The notes under the pieces are model-generated. The model saw nothing but the letters and a program-made list of their open reading frames with translations. It ran no database searches and was not told the DNA's origin. Positions 23,051 through 36,109 of a stretch of 64,000 bases of DNA are shown one piece after another. Each line of letters starts with the position of its first letter. The stretch's first letter is position 1. The translations under genes and the position numbers were made by a program. The stretch spans positions 86,945,501 to 87,009,500 of the forward strand of contig JAZBRS010000057.1 in NCBI GenBank assembly GCA_037176725.1, given 5' to 3'. Source of the DNA: Posidonia oceanica. Taxonomy: Eukaryota > Streptophyta > Magnoliopsida > Alismatales > Posidoniaceae.

Positions 23051-26000
23051 TCGGCTCAGCGATTCCCTGGCCGTATCACCCGAGCGGTGTCCCCTTGACG
23101 TACCCCACCTGTGACAGACGTATTCGACCATCTGGAAAGGGTTATTGTGAATGGCCAAAGAGTTGACACGTTCAAGATCTGGTATGAAGTTAACCGGCTC
23201 GCACCGATTAACACGGTATAAAGCATCAGAGAGTTCAGGATCAAAGGGGACAGTCTGTGAAGAGACAGAGGAGACTGCCTCGATCCGCTCCTTCTCAAAA
23301 TTCTCCACCATGACAACGATGACATTGTCGCCTCGGCGGAACTTGATCATGCGATGGAGGGTCGAGGGGATAACTTGATGCTTGTGGAGCCAAGGGCGCC
23401 CAAGCAGAAAATTGAAATTAGGCTCCAAGTCAACGACGTAGAATTCCACATCGAATGTGACCGGGCCAATGATAAGAGGAATAATCAACATCCCTAGAGC
23501 GTCATGGTGGGTATTATCAAAAGCTGTCATTCCCTTTACAGCCGAAGTAATGTCCTCGGCCTTGAATCTGAGCTTAGTTGCCGTTCGTTAGGGACAGACG
23601 TTAAGGCCTGACCCATTATCGACCAGCACAAGAGGAATGTGAAAGTTCTTGAATTGTACCGTGACGAACAAGGGCTGGTTATGATTAATCCCTACCGGAG
23701 GCAACTTATCACTCGTGAAAGTGATGACCTGAGGCTCCGCAATCATTCCGACCATGCTTTTCAAGGCAGCTGGTTCAATGGCTTGGGACACATGGGCAGC
23801 TTGGAACACGCGAAGAAAAGCCTCGCGGTGTTCGACAGAGGTGTGTATCAGGTCCCAAATGGATATGTCAGCTTTAACCTTTTTAAGTTGAGAAGTAATA
23901 TTGGCCTTGGGCTGGCCCTTCTTGGTGGTAGGAAGTGTGGCTTTAGGGATAGGTTCAGCTATGGTAGGTACAAGAGGTTGGCTTGATGGTGGTAGGGTTG
24001 CAGGTTGGCCTAAGGAAAGAGGTGCTGTAGGTTCTGGGTGACTAGATCTGGCCATTGGTGTTGGGGGTTTGTAGGCCCTCCCTGAGCGCGTCACTTCCGT
24101 ACACATTTCTGTGGCGTAGCTGTAAGGTACGCGATGGGTGTCCCAGGTTAGGTTGATAACCACAGGAGCACATGTAGCGAGCACAAGAGGGGCTACAGGG
24201 GTGCCTACTGGTTGAGGAGAGTATGGACAAGGGGGTTGCTGGGAAGGCAAAGGGGGTGGAGGCTGAGGTCTTGCTAGCAAATGTATAGGAGACCCTACCT
24301 GAGGTCTGCATAGGAGATGTACTGGGGATACTGGCTGCGGGTTACCTAGTAGGTGTATTGGGGCTTGAGCCCGAGGAAGCATGGTGGCTGGTGCAGAAGA
24401 ATACTCCGGCCTAATGCAAGGTCGGATCATATGAGCGCCCGACTCGGAGCTAGCGACAGCCGCGAGATAGAAGGAGACTGGAAAAGGAGTAGAAACATTG
24501 TGAATAAGCTCAGAAGGGTCTACCACAGACGTGGGAGACCCGGAAGGGAAAAGAGAATGGATTCCCGAGGTCCCTGCGCCTCTCGAATAGGAGTGCTCCG
24601 GCAGGGGCTGGTGGACAATGTTAGTTGGGACAGATGCTGATGCAGATGCATGAGATGGTGTGGGAGTGGACGGCTAGTGCGTGTCGATCACAATCATTCC
24701 CGATTCGATCAAGTCCTGGATAGCATTCCGGAGAGTGTAGCAATTATCCGTCGAATGTCCGACGCTTCGATGGAAATTGCAGAAAAGGTTCACCTTAAAC
24801 CAATGCGGTAGTGGGTTTGGTGGGGGGCGAACCTCCGAAAACTTCAGGAGCGATGCAACCTTCGGGAGGACGGCATTCAGCGGTTCCACTAGTGGGGCGA
24901 ACTTCCGCTTCTCAATGGGTGGCCGTCTCTGCCTTTGGAATTGTCCTTGCTGAACCGGTATGGCAGAATAGACCGGTCGAGCGGTGCTAGCGATCTGTGG
25001 TGTGGGGTGTGCCCTAGGTGTAGGTGCATAGAAGATCTGAGGAGAGGCAGGCCGAGACGCCAGGTGAATAGACAGAGCAGGAGAGTCGACGTATGCAACA
25101 GCGGGTTTCGGCGGATCCTTCTTCTTGGGACGGTTGTTGTTGCTGCCGCTGTTGTTGTTGATGGTGCTGCTGTCGCTACTGTTACCACTGGCAGAGGCCT
25201 GCTTGGCAAGCACAGAGAGTGCAGGGAAGTTGCCACTCTGCAACGAACTCTCTACGCGAGTGCCAGCTCGGATTAATGCAGTGAAGGTCGTGACAGGTTG
25301 GATGCTAAGCAGAGCTCCGGTGGATGGCTGCGCCCCTTTAATAAAGATCTCGATAGACTCCTCGTCAGAGGGCCTATCTCGAACCTACGAAGCAAGGACG
25401 CGCCAGCGGCCGACGTACTCCCCGAACGGCTCGTCCGGATTCTGCTTAGTTGCGACCAGGTCCGTACGCTTTGGGACCAGGTCGAGGTTGAAGGAATATT
25501 GTTCCAAGAACACCTGGCTTAGGTCGTTCCAAGTCTTGATCACAGACATGTCAAGTGACGTGAACCACTTGAGAGCTGGACCGGACAGACTCTTTTGGAA
25601 TAGGCGGATCAGCAACCTCTCGTCAGCCTGAAGCTGGGCGAGATCACCGCAATATGCCTTTAGATGGACTATGGGGTAGCCCCTACCATCATACTTCTCA
25701 AAGTCCAGGATCTTGAACTTTGGAGGGAGTACCGCCTCTGGGAAATAGTAGAGGTCCCGGAACTGGTAGGTCTGGTGGTCTGTGCCCTACACTAGACGTA
25801 GTACTTCTCTAGAACATCCATCTTGTTATTGATGGGGTCCGGATTAGCTGCCGGAGGTGACGGGATAGCGGGGGTAGGGACCACGTACGCCGAGTGGGTC
25901 GCACCAAGGTGCTCCTCCGGATCCACCATCACATCGCCTGGTGATGCAACGTGATGGCTGGCGTACCCGTGCTGTGGTGGAGTGTAAGGGGAAATGCATG

Positions 26001-26784
26001 CTGAGTTCTGAACCTAATGCAAAGGAGGCGGATAGATGACATGCTGTGTAGTGGGTGTAGAATGCTGGAGCAGCAGCAGCCGCACCGGTGTAGTGCCGGG
26101 CAGCGGGCCTGTGGGGTACTGCACTCCAACTAGTCCGAAGGACTGGCCACCAGGTGGCGGAGGTGCATGCTGTGTGTGGTGTTGTGCAGATGCAAGAGGC
26201 GGGATACGTGCCCCCACCGTCGGAATTGTGACCAGTTGAGACGATGGTCGAGGCGGAAGTGCAGAATGAAATGCATGATAAGCGAGAGTAGGCCACACAG
26301 GAATCCCAAGACCAGCAGGAACAAAGGAAGGGCGGATTGATAGAGCCATGCTTTGCAGCCGCTGGGCAGTTTCCATTAGATGCTGGTACTGCTCTTCAGG
26401 TGTCCCGTCAGTGGAAACATTGAAGTGCAGCACCGGTGGGGGGCTAGGGGCAAGAGGTACAGATTGTCCAGAAGGTTGAAGTCCTATGGCAAGAGTCGCC
26501 GCAGCAGCAGAAGGGGTGTCAAAAGTGATGAATCCCTGGGAAGGTGGGGTCAGAGGCGCCTCCGGAATGCGAGTGGTGGTCATCAAGATAGACTCGGCGA
26601 TCGGATCCAGAGGAGCGAGCGTCTGCCAATGCCCTACGACATACTGGGGTGCCCTAGGCGATAGAGGGGGAAACCCTGGTGTCACAAGGGGCATAGAAGG
26701 GTTGGAAGCAGGAGTCGGAGGGACCGAAGCGGTAATCGCCTCCGAGGCAAGGGTAAGTAGCGGCTTGATGGTGCACTAGGCCAT
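22958..26784 (-). pseudogene. gag-protease pseudogene of element A
   Basis: The start is the ATG at 26782-26784, aligned with the C gag; its third codon is already TAG. A Pro-rich N-terminal part (26014-26694) is followed by a frameshift near 25.9 kb. Next come the gag core (25385-25615, ALKWFTSLDMSVIKTWNDLS), an Asn/Ser linker (25120-25210), the C-X2-H-X4-H-X4-C motif FCNFHRSVGHSTDNC (24740-24785) and a Pro-rich stretch. The retropepsin follows, with VLVDNGSGLNVCP at 23590-23626 and the second-lobe motif FLLGRPWLH near 23390-23415. The active site reads Asp-Asn-Gly instead of Asp-Thr/Ser-Gly. Further stops fall at 25385, 24674 and 23588. Confidence 0.85.
23000..23110 (-). pseudogene. G-patch remnant between protease and RT of A
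   Basis: In the frame that leads into RT, the minus strand reads VGYVKGTPLG, a stop, then YGQGIAEPIVAEERRDNEGL and GYDP. The spacing of G-x-G, the QGI-EPI block and the GLGY end are the G-patch signature, an RNA-binding and helicase-partner motif. A stop and a frameshift from the protease frame break it. Element B has an intact copy in the same place. Confidence 0.65.
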
Positions 26785-27994
26785 TGCTGACCGAGAGTGA
26801 GTCAAAATAGGGCTGCGACAAGGGAAAAGCGGATGAGCTCTAGGAGGAGCTATGATCGCAAAGGCGAATAGCTCAAAAGGAGATGGTCAAGCACAGGTGT
26901 CACAGTAGAGGTGTCAGTAAGAGGAGGAACTCGAGCTCCAGCTAGGGAACTCGCTCACTGAACTCTGCGAGGGACACAACAGAAAATGGGATTAGTAACA
27001 AAAAAATGAAGTGCAAATGCATTAAGTGGTGGCATGAATGATATGCATGCTTTCTAGCATGCTCTCTCTCACCAATCTAGTGTTTCCTAGCAGGTAGTCT
27101 ACTTCGGATACCCACAGGTGTACAGGTCACCGACTCAGATCAGAAAAGTAGGTCCCTTGTCTAACTCCTGGCCCAAAGCACAGGTAATAATAGGGTGGTG
27201 CATTGGTGGCCTCGACCCCGCCGAAGCATGGGTAGTACCCTCCACTAGCACTGACACGACCCCTGACAAGGGGGGACAGACCGACCGACTTACGCCATGC
27301 CAAAGCATCGGGGCAAGAGGCCGGGACCATCCTTCGTAGACTAATAGGTGGACTCAGATGAGAAAATGCATGCCCTATATGATGCTTTATGTAAATGATT
27401 AAAGTCTTTTATCTTGCGCATTTTATTAACTCAAAGGGATGCAAGTGTGTTGATGGCTCTAGTTGTTCCTAGATTTTATTTTTACTCACCATTTTTAATT
27501 AGCCATGGGGGAAGCAATCAGTCTCTACTATCCTAGACATGGCATGTGCAAAAGGGAAGAAAATCAACCAGATATGGCAGACAAACAACATACAACACAG
27601 CAAAAGACATGTTCATGGCATGTGCTAGTGTTGTGGACATGCTTAGTGAAAGTAGAAAGTAATCAGCACAACAAAAGGTAGGTAGAGCATAGCATGTGCA
27701 TCAGTGTAGTGACATAGCATACTTGTGTAAAATAAACCAAGCATCAGACAAAAGGCATGAATTAAAGCAATAATCACGCAAGCATGGTAGTGGAAAGCTA
27801 GAATAAAGGGAGTACTTGAATTAAAGCAGCGAATAAAGCAGATAAAGTAAATAAACGCTGAGATAATAATTAAAGAGCAGTGCGGTAAGTAAATGAATAA
27901 GGCAATTAAGTAGACAAGGACGACAAAGGCATAAAGGCAAACAAAGATGCAAACTGCAAGCGAGCGAAAGCCAAAACGAAAGCCAGAGTCTAGT
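26785..27994 (-). other. 5' leader of element A
   Basis: It is non-coding. It is collinear with the C leader, including CTCTCTCTCACCAATCTAG (27061) and the 'tgcatgccctatatgatgc' block (27368). It ends in an A-rich run of 'aagcaataa' words before the primer site. Confidence 0.75.
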
Positions 27995-28013
27995 ATCCCC
28001 AGCAGAGTCGCCA
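27995..28013 (-). other. Primer binding site of A (tRNA-Arg type)
   Basis: The minus strand reads TGGCGACTCTGCTGGGGAT one base inside the LTR. From what I know of plant tRNA-Arg(ACG), this is the complement of its 3' end with one mismatch. Ogre/Tat elements are described as using tRNA-Arg. Confidence 0.8.
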
Positions 28014-28014
28014 C

Positions 28015-31000
28015 TGTAGTAATCCCGGTGTTCAGATCGTCCATGCACATTGCCAAAGCTCGCGTGCACCGACCAGAATCAGGTTCACTATTAGCGGCTG
28101 TGTCCAAGAAGGAAGACTTAACTCGAAAACACTTAAAAAAGGGGAAAAAGGGGAGAAAAGAAGAAGATAAGACAATTCAGAGTCGCCACCATGTCTATTA
28201 AGTTGGGAGACAAGGAAAATCGGAGAAATGCGTGAATAAACACGCAAAACCAAGCAAAAAATGCAATGCAAAAGAAATGTGATGCAAATGAATGCAAATG
28301 ATATGGCTCGTGCCTAGGATAAGGGCCATATGGTCATTGCGGTCCATGAGAAAGGGCAAGGACTCCGGTTACGTGCGGGGAAGGTGTTAGGCACCCCCGA
28401 CACGCTCGAGAATCGGTCTTTCTAGGCTTACGCTCGCATACGCAAGGAAATGCATACTTTGAATGCCTAGGTGCCATGAATGCCTAATTAGATGCTCATA
28501 GGTGTGCTCTAAGTGATGAAATGTGGTGCAAGGAATTAAACGTGCAATCTAAGCGCTCAGTAACGCTGTCTGTGTTCCGAACCGGGCGAACCCTGGTCCG
28601 TGAGAACTCCAGGCAGTAAGCATCACTACCCTAATGCAAATGCAGGCGATAAAACAAAATATCGGTAAAATAAGACAATGCGGGCGACATGCAAGGGAAA
28701 ACAACGTAAAACATGCAAAATGATGCGAGAAACGAAGGTCGGCACGTAAAACGGTGCAAGAAACAAAGCAGGCATGCAAAACGGTACAAGAAACAAAGCA
28801 GGCATGCAAAACAGTGCAAGAAACAAAGCAGGCATGCAACACGGTGCAAGAAACAAAGCAGGCACGCAAAACGATGCAAGAAACAAAGTGGGCACACAAA
28901 ACGGTGCAAGAAATAAAGTGGGCACGCAAAACGGTGCAAGAAACAAAGCAAGCACGCAAAACAGTGCAAGAAACAAAGCAAACACGCAAAACGGTGAAAA
29001 AACAAGCGAAAACAGATGCCGGCATGCAAAACAGTGCGAAAACGAGCAAAAAACAGATACGGGAGCGCAAGACGATGCGAAAACAGATGAAAACAGATGC
29101 TGGCACGCAAAACTATGCGAAAACAGGCGAAAACAGATGCTGGCACGCAAAACAATGCGAAAACAGGCAAAGGGGAGGAATCAAACAAGTAAGGAGGCAA
29201 GCAATGTAAGTGTGAAGACAAACACCACTTAAGGACCACGCAATGTAGGTGTGAAGACCTGCAAAGGGGAAAGAAAGCAAGTGGAGGGATCACTACTATT
29301 CTGTGACTGTTTCCCACTAAACCGTCCCACGATGTGTCTCGCACGCTGCCCAAAGCTCGCAGTGCAATCGGATCGTGGAAAAGGGAGAAGAAGGTCGCAG
29401 TTAGTAGTGAATCCAGGGGAAACTCAACCCAAAGACGCCCAGAATATGTGAAAAGAGGGAATAGAGTGGATAGGCAAGAAGAGGAAGTCTTAATCTACAT
29501 GCTCAGTAAGCGGGATGTAAAAACAATGCATGCAATGCAAATGATATGCAGACAAAGATGCTGTGCTGAGTTCAGAAGGACTTACCTTGGAGATTTGAGG
29601 CCTGATCTGAGGCGAACTTGGTCTGCATGGAAGTCTGCTCCACCGGGGAGGTCCAGGTAGCTTGGTTGCAAAAATCCAGCGGTCCGATCGGAAGATATTC
29701 AGGCTTCAAGGCAGAAGGCATGGGAGCCAGGGGAGGAGAAGGGATCTAAGTGTAAAAGGGGTCCTAGGGGTGTGCAGAACAGGTCCTCCCACATACATGG
29801 GAGCTAAACGTGCTTAAAAGTGTGCAAAGATGCTAAGTGCAAAGATGCATGGGTGCAATGCATGTAAAAATGCAAAGATGGGGGTCTAAGTGCAAATACA
29901 GGGAAAAGTACAGGGGCTTACATGCAAATTAACCCTAAATGTGTGCAAATGCATGCAAGGATGCTAATGCAGGGGTGCATGGGCTAAATGCAATGTTAAT
30001 TAGAATGAATGCATGCAAAAATGCAAGAAAAGGACCAAAATGCAATTTTCGAAAACTTATGGACTAAAATGCAAAGCCAGCAAACAAGCGCAAATCCCAA
30101 AAAGAAAACCTGTAGGGGACCCTCATGCAACTTGGAAAAGCTTGGGTGGAAAAAAACAAAGCCAGAAAGGACTCAAAAAGGTGCAAAGGACACTTGCAAG
30201 GACCTATGTGCAAACTTTTAAAAAAGTAAGGGCTTAATTGCAAGAAAAACAAAAAATCTGAGGGCCTTATTGAAACTCAGAAGGATCTGGATGTAATTAA
30301 AACAAAACTCAGGGCCAAAATGTAAGACCAAAAGAAAGCAAAAACCTACTAAAAACAAGAGGAAGGACTAATCTGCAAATAAATAAAACCTGGGGACTGA
30401 TCTGCAAACCAAGATAAATCACACAGACATAGGAAAACAAGAAGGGAGGACCTCTGCGCAATAAAAACAAATCCAGGGCCTTTTCTGCAAGCTGACAAAA
30501 AATAAAAAAAACACAAGCACAGCACACACAGAGGGACCTAAACGCAAATAAAATAAAGATCTGGACTTTTCAGTAATGCAATATGGTTTTAAAAGGTGAT
30601 TAAATGAAATGCATGAACTGTGGAGGACTAAAATGTAAATAAAGAAAATACAGGGGCTAAAATGCAATATGATATGATAAAAAGTGCATTTAAATGATTT
30701 TCATGAACTGTGGATGGACCTAGATGCAATTTAAAGTAAACAGAGGATATTAATGCAATGCAGTATGATAAAATGCGAATTTAAATGAAAAGATAAACCA
30801 ACAGAGGACCTAAGTGCAAATATAATAAATTAGAGGATTAAAACGCAATGTAATAAGATAAAAACTAACATTTAAATGATATTCAACAATTGCAGGACCC
30901 AAAAGTAAATAAATTAAGCTACTGGGCTAAAAATAAATAAAGCTAAAGTTATTTGAACTACAGATGGACTAAATTGTAAATAAAAGAAATGACAGATATT

Positions 31001-34000
31001 TTACGCAATGCAAAATAATTTTAATTCGAATTTAAATCAAACCTAAATCAACACAGGACCTAAATGCAATAAAAGAAAACTAATGAACTTTATTTCAATG
31101 CAACCATTCAAACTTTATTCTAGATTTAAAAAAAACGAATTTTGCTACAGTAGCTTCTTCCTCCTTCCTCCCACCCGCAGGAGCACAGTGGCCGACGGAG
31201 GGGCAACGGCGGCGTGCGGCAGATGCGGTCTGGGGGGGTGCTGGTGGCATGGCCGGGTAGCCCGGAGGCTGGTGGAGGTGGCGCGCGGGTCTGGCGGTGG
31301 CAGCGCGCAGCAGAGGCGGCGGCGGGATTGGCCGGAGGAGCTAGCAACTCCGGAAAGGCCCAGAGGGCAGCATGATGTACGAAAAAATCCGCAAAAATAG
31401 TCGAAATGACCACATTCACACAAGGAACACAGTGGTATAGATAGTTACTTGTTACGCTGGTCGGATCGTGCCCTCGACGTCAGTGGGTTGAGGCCGGCCG
31501 GAGGAGGGCGGTGGCGGCACTTGGAGGGTCCTGGGAGCTGCTGCGAGGTGCCGGCGCGCTCCACGCGTGCTGGGGAAGCTCCCAATGCGCCCAGAAGTAG
31601 GTTTCGCTTGCCAGAGGAGGATTTGGAGTTTTTGGGTGGATTCTGTTGGGGTTGAGGTCGCCGGGGCTCTCTAGGCTGAGGGGAGGGTGGCTTCGGGTTG
31701 CGGGAACCTCCAGGAGTGTGGTGGAGGAGTTGGATTGGTGTTCTGGTGGTTGTGGAGGGCGGTGTGAAGATTTGAAGATTCTGGATAGAAATGGGACCTA
31801 GGTGTTTGTAGTGAACTGCGGTGGCTGTGGGGCGTTTCTGGATGAAGTGTCGGTTGGGTTGTGAAGGTGAGAGCTTGGTGACTAGGATGGTGGAGTTTCG
31901 TGGGTTTCTGGTGGCTGTGGAGGTGGGATTTCAGTGAGGAAGGCCGGTCTGAATTGTTTGGGTGTTGGAAGCTTTGGAGGAGGATTCTGGGGTGATTTTG
32001 GGGTGTTTTTTGGTTCTGGAAGAAGGGAAGGGAAGCTGGTTGTTTGGTGGTTGAAGGTGTGTGAAAAAAAAGGATCTGTTGTGAAGGCCAAAATCCAGTT
32101 TTGATCTCCTCTTTCTCCTCTGATTTCAATGGGTTTGTTGGTCAAAGAAGGGGGTGCTCTGCCACCATTTGACAGGGCATGGAGGAGGAGATGGAGGTCG
32201 TGGGTCGTAGGGTGAAGGCTGGGAAGTCTTGGTGTCAGGCAAGGTTGAGAAAAAAGCATGGGAGGGCTGAAAAAAAAAAAGAGGTAGGGGGGAGGTGTTG
32301 TTTGGTTGTGTAGGAGGAGGAGAAGAAGAGAGGAGGAAGAAGAGAAGGAAAAGGAATTGGGTCGGGCTGAATGCACAGTGGTAAAGAAAGAAAAAGAAAA
32401 AGAAGAGGAAGAAGAGGAATGGGTTGGACTTTGGTTGTAGAAAATAAAAAAGAAAAGAAAATAAAAAGAAATGGAAAGGAGAGAAAGAAGGAGAAAAGAA
32501 ATAAAAAGGAAAAGGAAAAGAGAATGAATTTGGGTTTTGATTTTTAAGTTGGATTTGTTTTAGAATTTTGAAGTAATGGTTTTTTGGTTTTTCTTTTTAG
32601 TTATTCTTTTAAGTTTGTTAATGGTTTTTTTATATTTTTTCCTTGATTGTTTTAATTGTTTAAATTTTCTCCTTGATTTAAGTTTGTTAGTTGATTTTAA
32701 GTTTTTTTTTCCATTTTAAGTTTGTTAATTGTTTTTAAGTTTTTTTAATTTGATTAGGTTTGTTGATTGTTTTTAAGTTTCTAAATTGATTAAGTCTTTC
32801 CCCTTTGATTTTAATTATTAATTGTTTTTAGATTTGTCTTCTTTTTAGTTGCTAATTGTTTAAGTTTTTCTCTTAATTATTTTCTTAGAGTTTTTTAATT
32901 GTTTTGATTTGTTTCTTTTGATTTTAAGTTTATTAGTTGTTTTAATTTTCTTTTGATGATTTTAAGGTTTTTGATTAGATTTTTAAGTTGTTTTTTAAGG
33001 ATTTTGAGTGGTTTTTCTTATGTTTGCTTCTTTAATTGTTTTTAATGGGTTTTGATTTGTTTTAATTGTCTTTAAGTTTTGAAATTTGTTTCTTAATTGT
33101 TTTAAGTCTTGAAATTTGTTTCTTAATTGTTTTAAATTGTTTTTAAGTCTTTTAGTTTGTTTTAATTAGTTTTAACTGTTTTTGGGTTGTTTTGATTCAC
33201 TTTTAATTAGATTTTCTTTTGAATTATTTTTAGGTGTTTGATTTATTTTTCTGATTGGATTTTTCTCTTTAGTTGCTTTAAGAAGTGTTAAATGGGGCTG
33301 ATGATGAGTTTAAGAAGAAATGAGAAGAAGAAAGGGGGACAATAGAGAAGAAAGAGAAAAGGATAATCAGGAGAGAGAAAAAGAATAATTAGGAGAGAGA
33401 AAAGGATAATCAGGAGAGATAGGGAGGATAAAGACCTGGATTTAGAGTGGGATTGGGCAAGTGTATTCCTAGGGTTTAGAGGGATGTGATCTAGGGTTTT
33501 CTATGATTTTAAATAGGATTTGCTAGGGTTTTTGGAAGGTTAAGGGTTTAGGGTTTTGAGAGAGTTTTGGTGTGGGGTTTTCTAAGGTTTTGAAAGGATT
33601 GTTTTTCCTAGGTTTTCTAGGGTTTTTGGGTGGTTTTCTAGGTTGAAGAAATGTAGGTTTTCCTAGAGTTTTCATGTAGTTTTCTAGGTTAAAGAAATGT
33701 AGATTTTCCTAGAGTTTTTGGAGTGGTTTTTTAGGTTGAAGAAGTGTTGATTTTCCTAGGGTTTTTGGATAGTTTTCTAGGTTGAAGAAGTGTTGATTTT
33801 CCTAGGGTTTTTGTGTAGTTTTCTAGGTTAAAGAAATGTAGGTTTTCCTAGAGTTTTTGGAGTGGTTTTCTAGGTTGAAGAAGTGTTGATTTTCCTAGAG
33901 TTTTTGTGTAGTTTTAGGCTAAGGTTTTGAGAGGGTTTTGAAGTGGTTTTCGGGATGGAAAATGGGTGTGATTTTGGGTTTGGTTTAGGTGTTGGTTTGG

Positions 34001-34056
34001 AAGCCACCAGAGAGAGAGATCCACCAATTCAGTCTTGTCAGAATGGGGTGTCAACA
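28015..34056 (-). repeat. 5' LTR of element A (6,042 bp)
   Basis: It begins TGTAGTAATCCCGG one base from the primer site and ends GTGTCAACA next to the target copy GTAAG. It is collinear with 7714-13625 and differs by scattered substitutions and repeat-number changes. It is 130 bp longer, mostly because the 30-bp minisatellite has about nine units (28735-29010) instead of about six. It should hold the promoter of A, but no TATA box stands out clearly enough to call. Confidence 0.93.
28735..29010. repeat. 30-bp minisatellite in right LTR of A (about 9 units)
   Basis: This is the same array as 8429-8640 with about three more units. The LTRs should be identical at insertion, so the extra units arose or were lost afterwards. 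Confidence 0.85.
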
Positions 34057-34061
34057 GTAAG
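34057..34061. repeat. Target site duplication of A (right)
   Basis: GTAAG, identical to 7709-7713. Confidence 0.93.
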
Positions 34062-34176
34062 CAATAGGGCATATAAACAGGCATATTGCAAGCAATAAGG
34101 CAAGGAAATAAGCAATAGGCAAGCAGAATGCGAAATCCAAGCAAACGAAAAAGCCGAAACGAAAGTCGAAGTCTAA
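34062..34176 (-). other. 5' leader of element C, right segment
   Basis: This is the continuation of 6675-7713 after removal of A; it consists of A-rich 'aagcaataggc' words like the end of the A leader. Confidence 0.7.
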
Positions 34177-34197
34177 ATATCCCCAGCGGAGTTGCCA
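34177..34197 (-). other. Primer binding site of C (tRNA-Arg type)
   Basis: The minus strand reads TGGCAACTCCGCTGGGGATA, the same type as in A with different single mismatches. It shows that the LTR to its right is the 5' LTR of C. Confidence 0.8.
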
Positions 34198-36109
34198 CTT
34201 TCCTGTGACCTCTTCCCGAGAGCCCACGGCGGGCCTCGCATGCTGCCATAGCTCACGATACGATCGTGCCGTGAAAGGGGGGAAGAAGCCGCTATCGGTA
34301 GTAAATCTAGGGAGAAACTCGACTCGAAAACACCAGGAAAACGCGAAGATAAAAGAGATAAGACAAAAGGGAGTCGCCACCTAGTCTATTCAATCGGGAG
34401 ACGAGGAAAACTGAGGAAAACAGGAAAAACTACTAACGAATGCAAAACTATGCAAAATATATGACTCGTGCCAAGGACAAGGGCAAGATGGTCATTACGG
34501 GTTTAGAGAAAGGGTAAGGACTCCTGTTATGTGCGGAGAAGGTGTTAGGCACCCCTGACACGCCTGGAATCGGTCTTTCTTGGCTATTCTCGCTCGCATT
34601 TACAGGATATCGGCAACGATTGCCTAACTGCACGTCTTAGGGACGAGGGATGCTATGCCTATGCTATAGATGCTCAGATGAATGCCTAAATGCTTAAATG
34701 CCTAAATGCCTAAATGCCATGTATGCTGAAATAAACATGCCTGATTGTATGCTCTAAGTGTTGTGATGCGTGGAAAGAAAATAAACGTGCAATCTATGTG
34801 CTCAGCTACGCTGTCAGCGTTCCGAATAGGGCGGGCATTGATTCGTAAGAACTACTGGCAGTAAACATCACTGCGCTAATGCAAATGTAGGTGATAAAAC
34901 AAAACACCGATAAAGCCATGCAATGCAAGTGTGTGACATGCAAAGGGGAAACAAAACAGAAGCGATAAATCATGCAAGGCGAGTGTGAAACAAATCGTCA
35001 ACTAAAAAGCCAGCAATGCAAGTGTGAAACAAGTAAAGGGGAAACAAAACAAAATCAGAAAGCCATTTGAACAAAACCACGCAATGCAAGTGTGAAAACT
35101 GGCAAAGGGGAAAGAAGACGAAGACAGAAATCCTAATCTAAATGCATGAGGAAATAGAGTGCGAAACAATGTATGCAGTGCAAATATGTATGCAATAAGT
35201 GATATGCAATGATTCAGGTGGACTTATCTTGAAGATCTGAGAGCTGATCTGAAATAACCTTGGTTAGAATGAAAGATCATTCAACCGGGAAGACGTGGAT
35301 GGTTGGATCATGAAGATCCGACGATCCGATCGAAAGTTATTCAGGTTTCAAGCCAGATGGCTCTAGGGCCAGAAAAATAGTCTAAATGGGGGTCTAAGTG
35401 CAATTTACCCCTATGTGTGTGTAATACAGGGTGTCCTACATGTAATGAGGCTAACCATACTCAAACAAGTACTAGGGTGTGATATGTGATGATATGAAGT
35501 TGCCATGCATGCAAGAATGCAAAAGATAGGGACCTAAGCGCAATTAAAATAAATGCAGGGGCCTAAGTGCAATTAAAGTAAATGCGAGGGCTAAAATGCA
35601 ATGAGAGTGAAAGCAAGGGCTAAAATGCAATTAGAGTGAATGTAGGGGACTAAATGCAAATTAAAATAAATACAAGGGCCTAGGTGCAAAATGCCACATG
35701 TGTAGATGCATGCAATGCAATAAGGTCCCAGATGCGACAAGGACTAAAATGGGAAGTGCTAAAATATGAGGATCTAAGTGTAATGCTAGAAATGATGCAT
35801 GCAATGCAAATATGTAAAATCTTAACTATGTTTGGACTAAGATGCAATATGCCTAAATGTAAGGGCTTAAATGAAAATAATGCGAAACTACAGAAATAGC
35901 AATGCAGTGTGATTTAAATGCTTAATTAAATGATTGAATGCATGTAAAAGGACCTACGTGTAAATATGCAAAACTGTTGGGCTTAATGGCAATGTAATAT
36001 GGTTCAGTGCTCATTTAAATGAAAATGCAATGCATGAGGACTTAAATGTGATAAAACTAAAATACCAGATTAAATGCCAAAGTAATAAAGTTCTAAAAGT
36101 GAATTAAGT

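Larger units (their letters stand above)
7714..34056 (-). mobile_element. Element A: Tat/Ogre-like Ty3/gypsy retrotransposon (26.3 kb)
   Basis: Both LTRs, both 5-bp target copies (GTAAG at 7709-7713 and 34057-34061), a primer site and a polypurine tract are present. The pol order is protease, RT, RNase H, a second (archaeal-type) RNase H, integrase; the second RNase H is diagnostic of the Tat lineage. The very long LTRs and a long 3' region with an extra ORF and tandem repeats resemble Ogre-type members. The coding part has many stops and three frameshifts, so it cannot move by itself. It inserted in the 5' leader of a related element, C. Confidence 0.93.
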
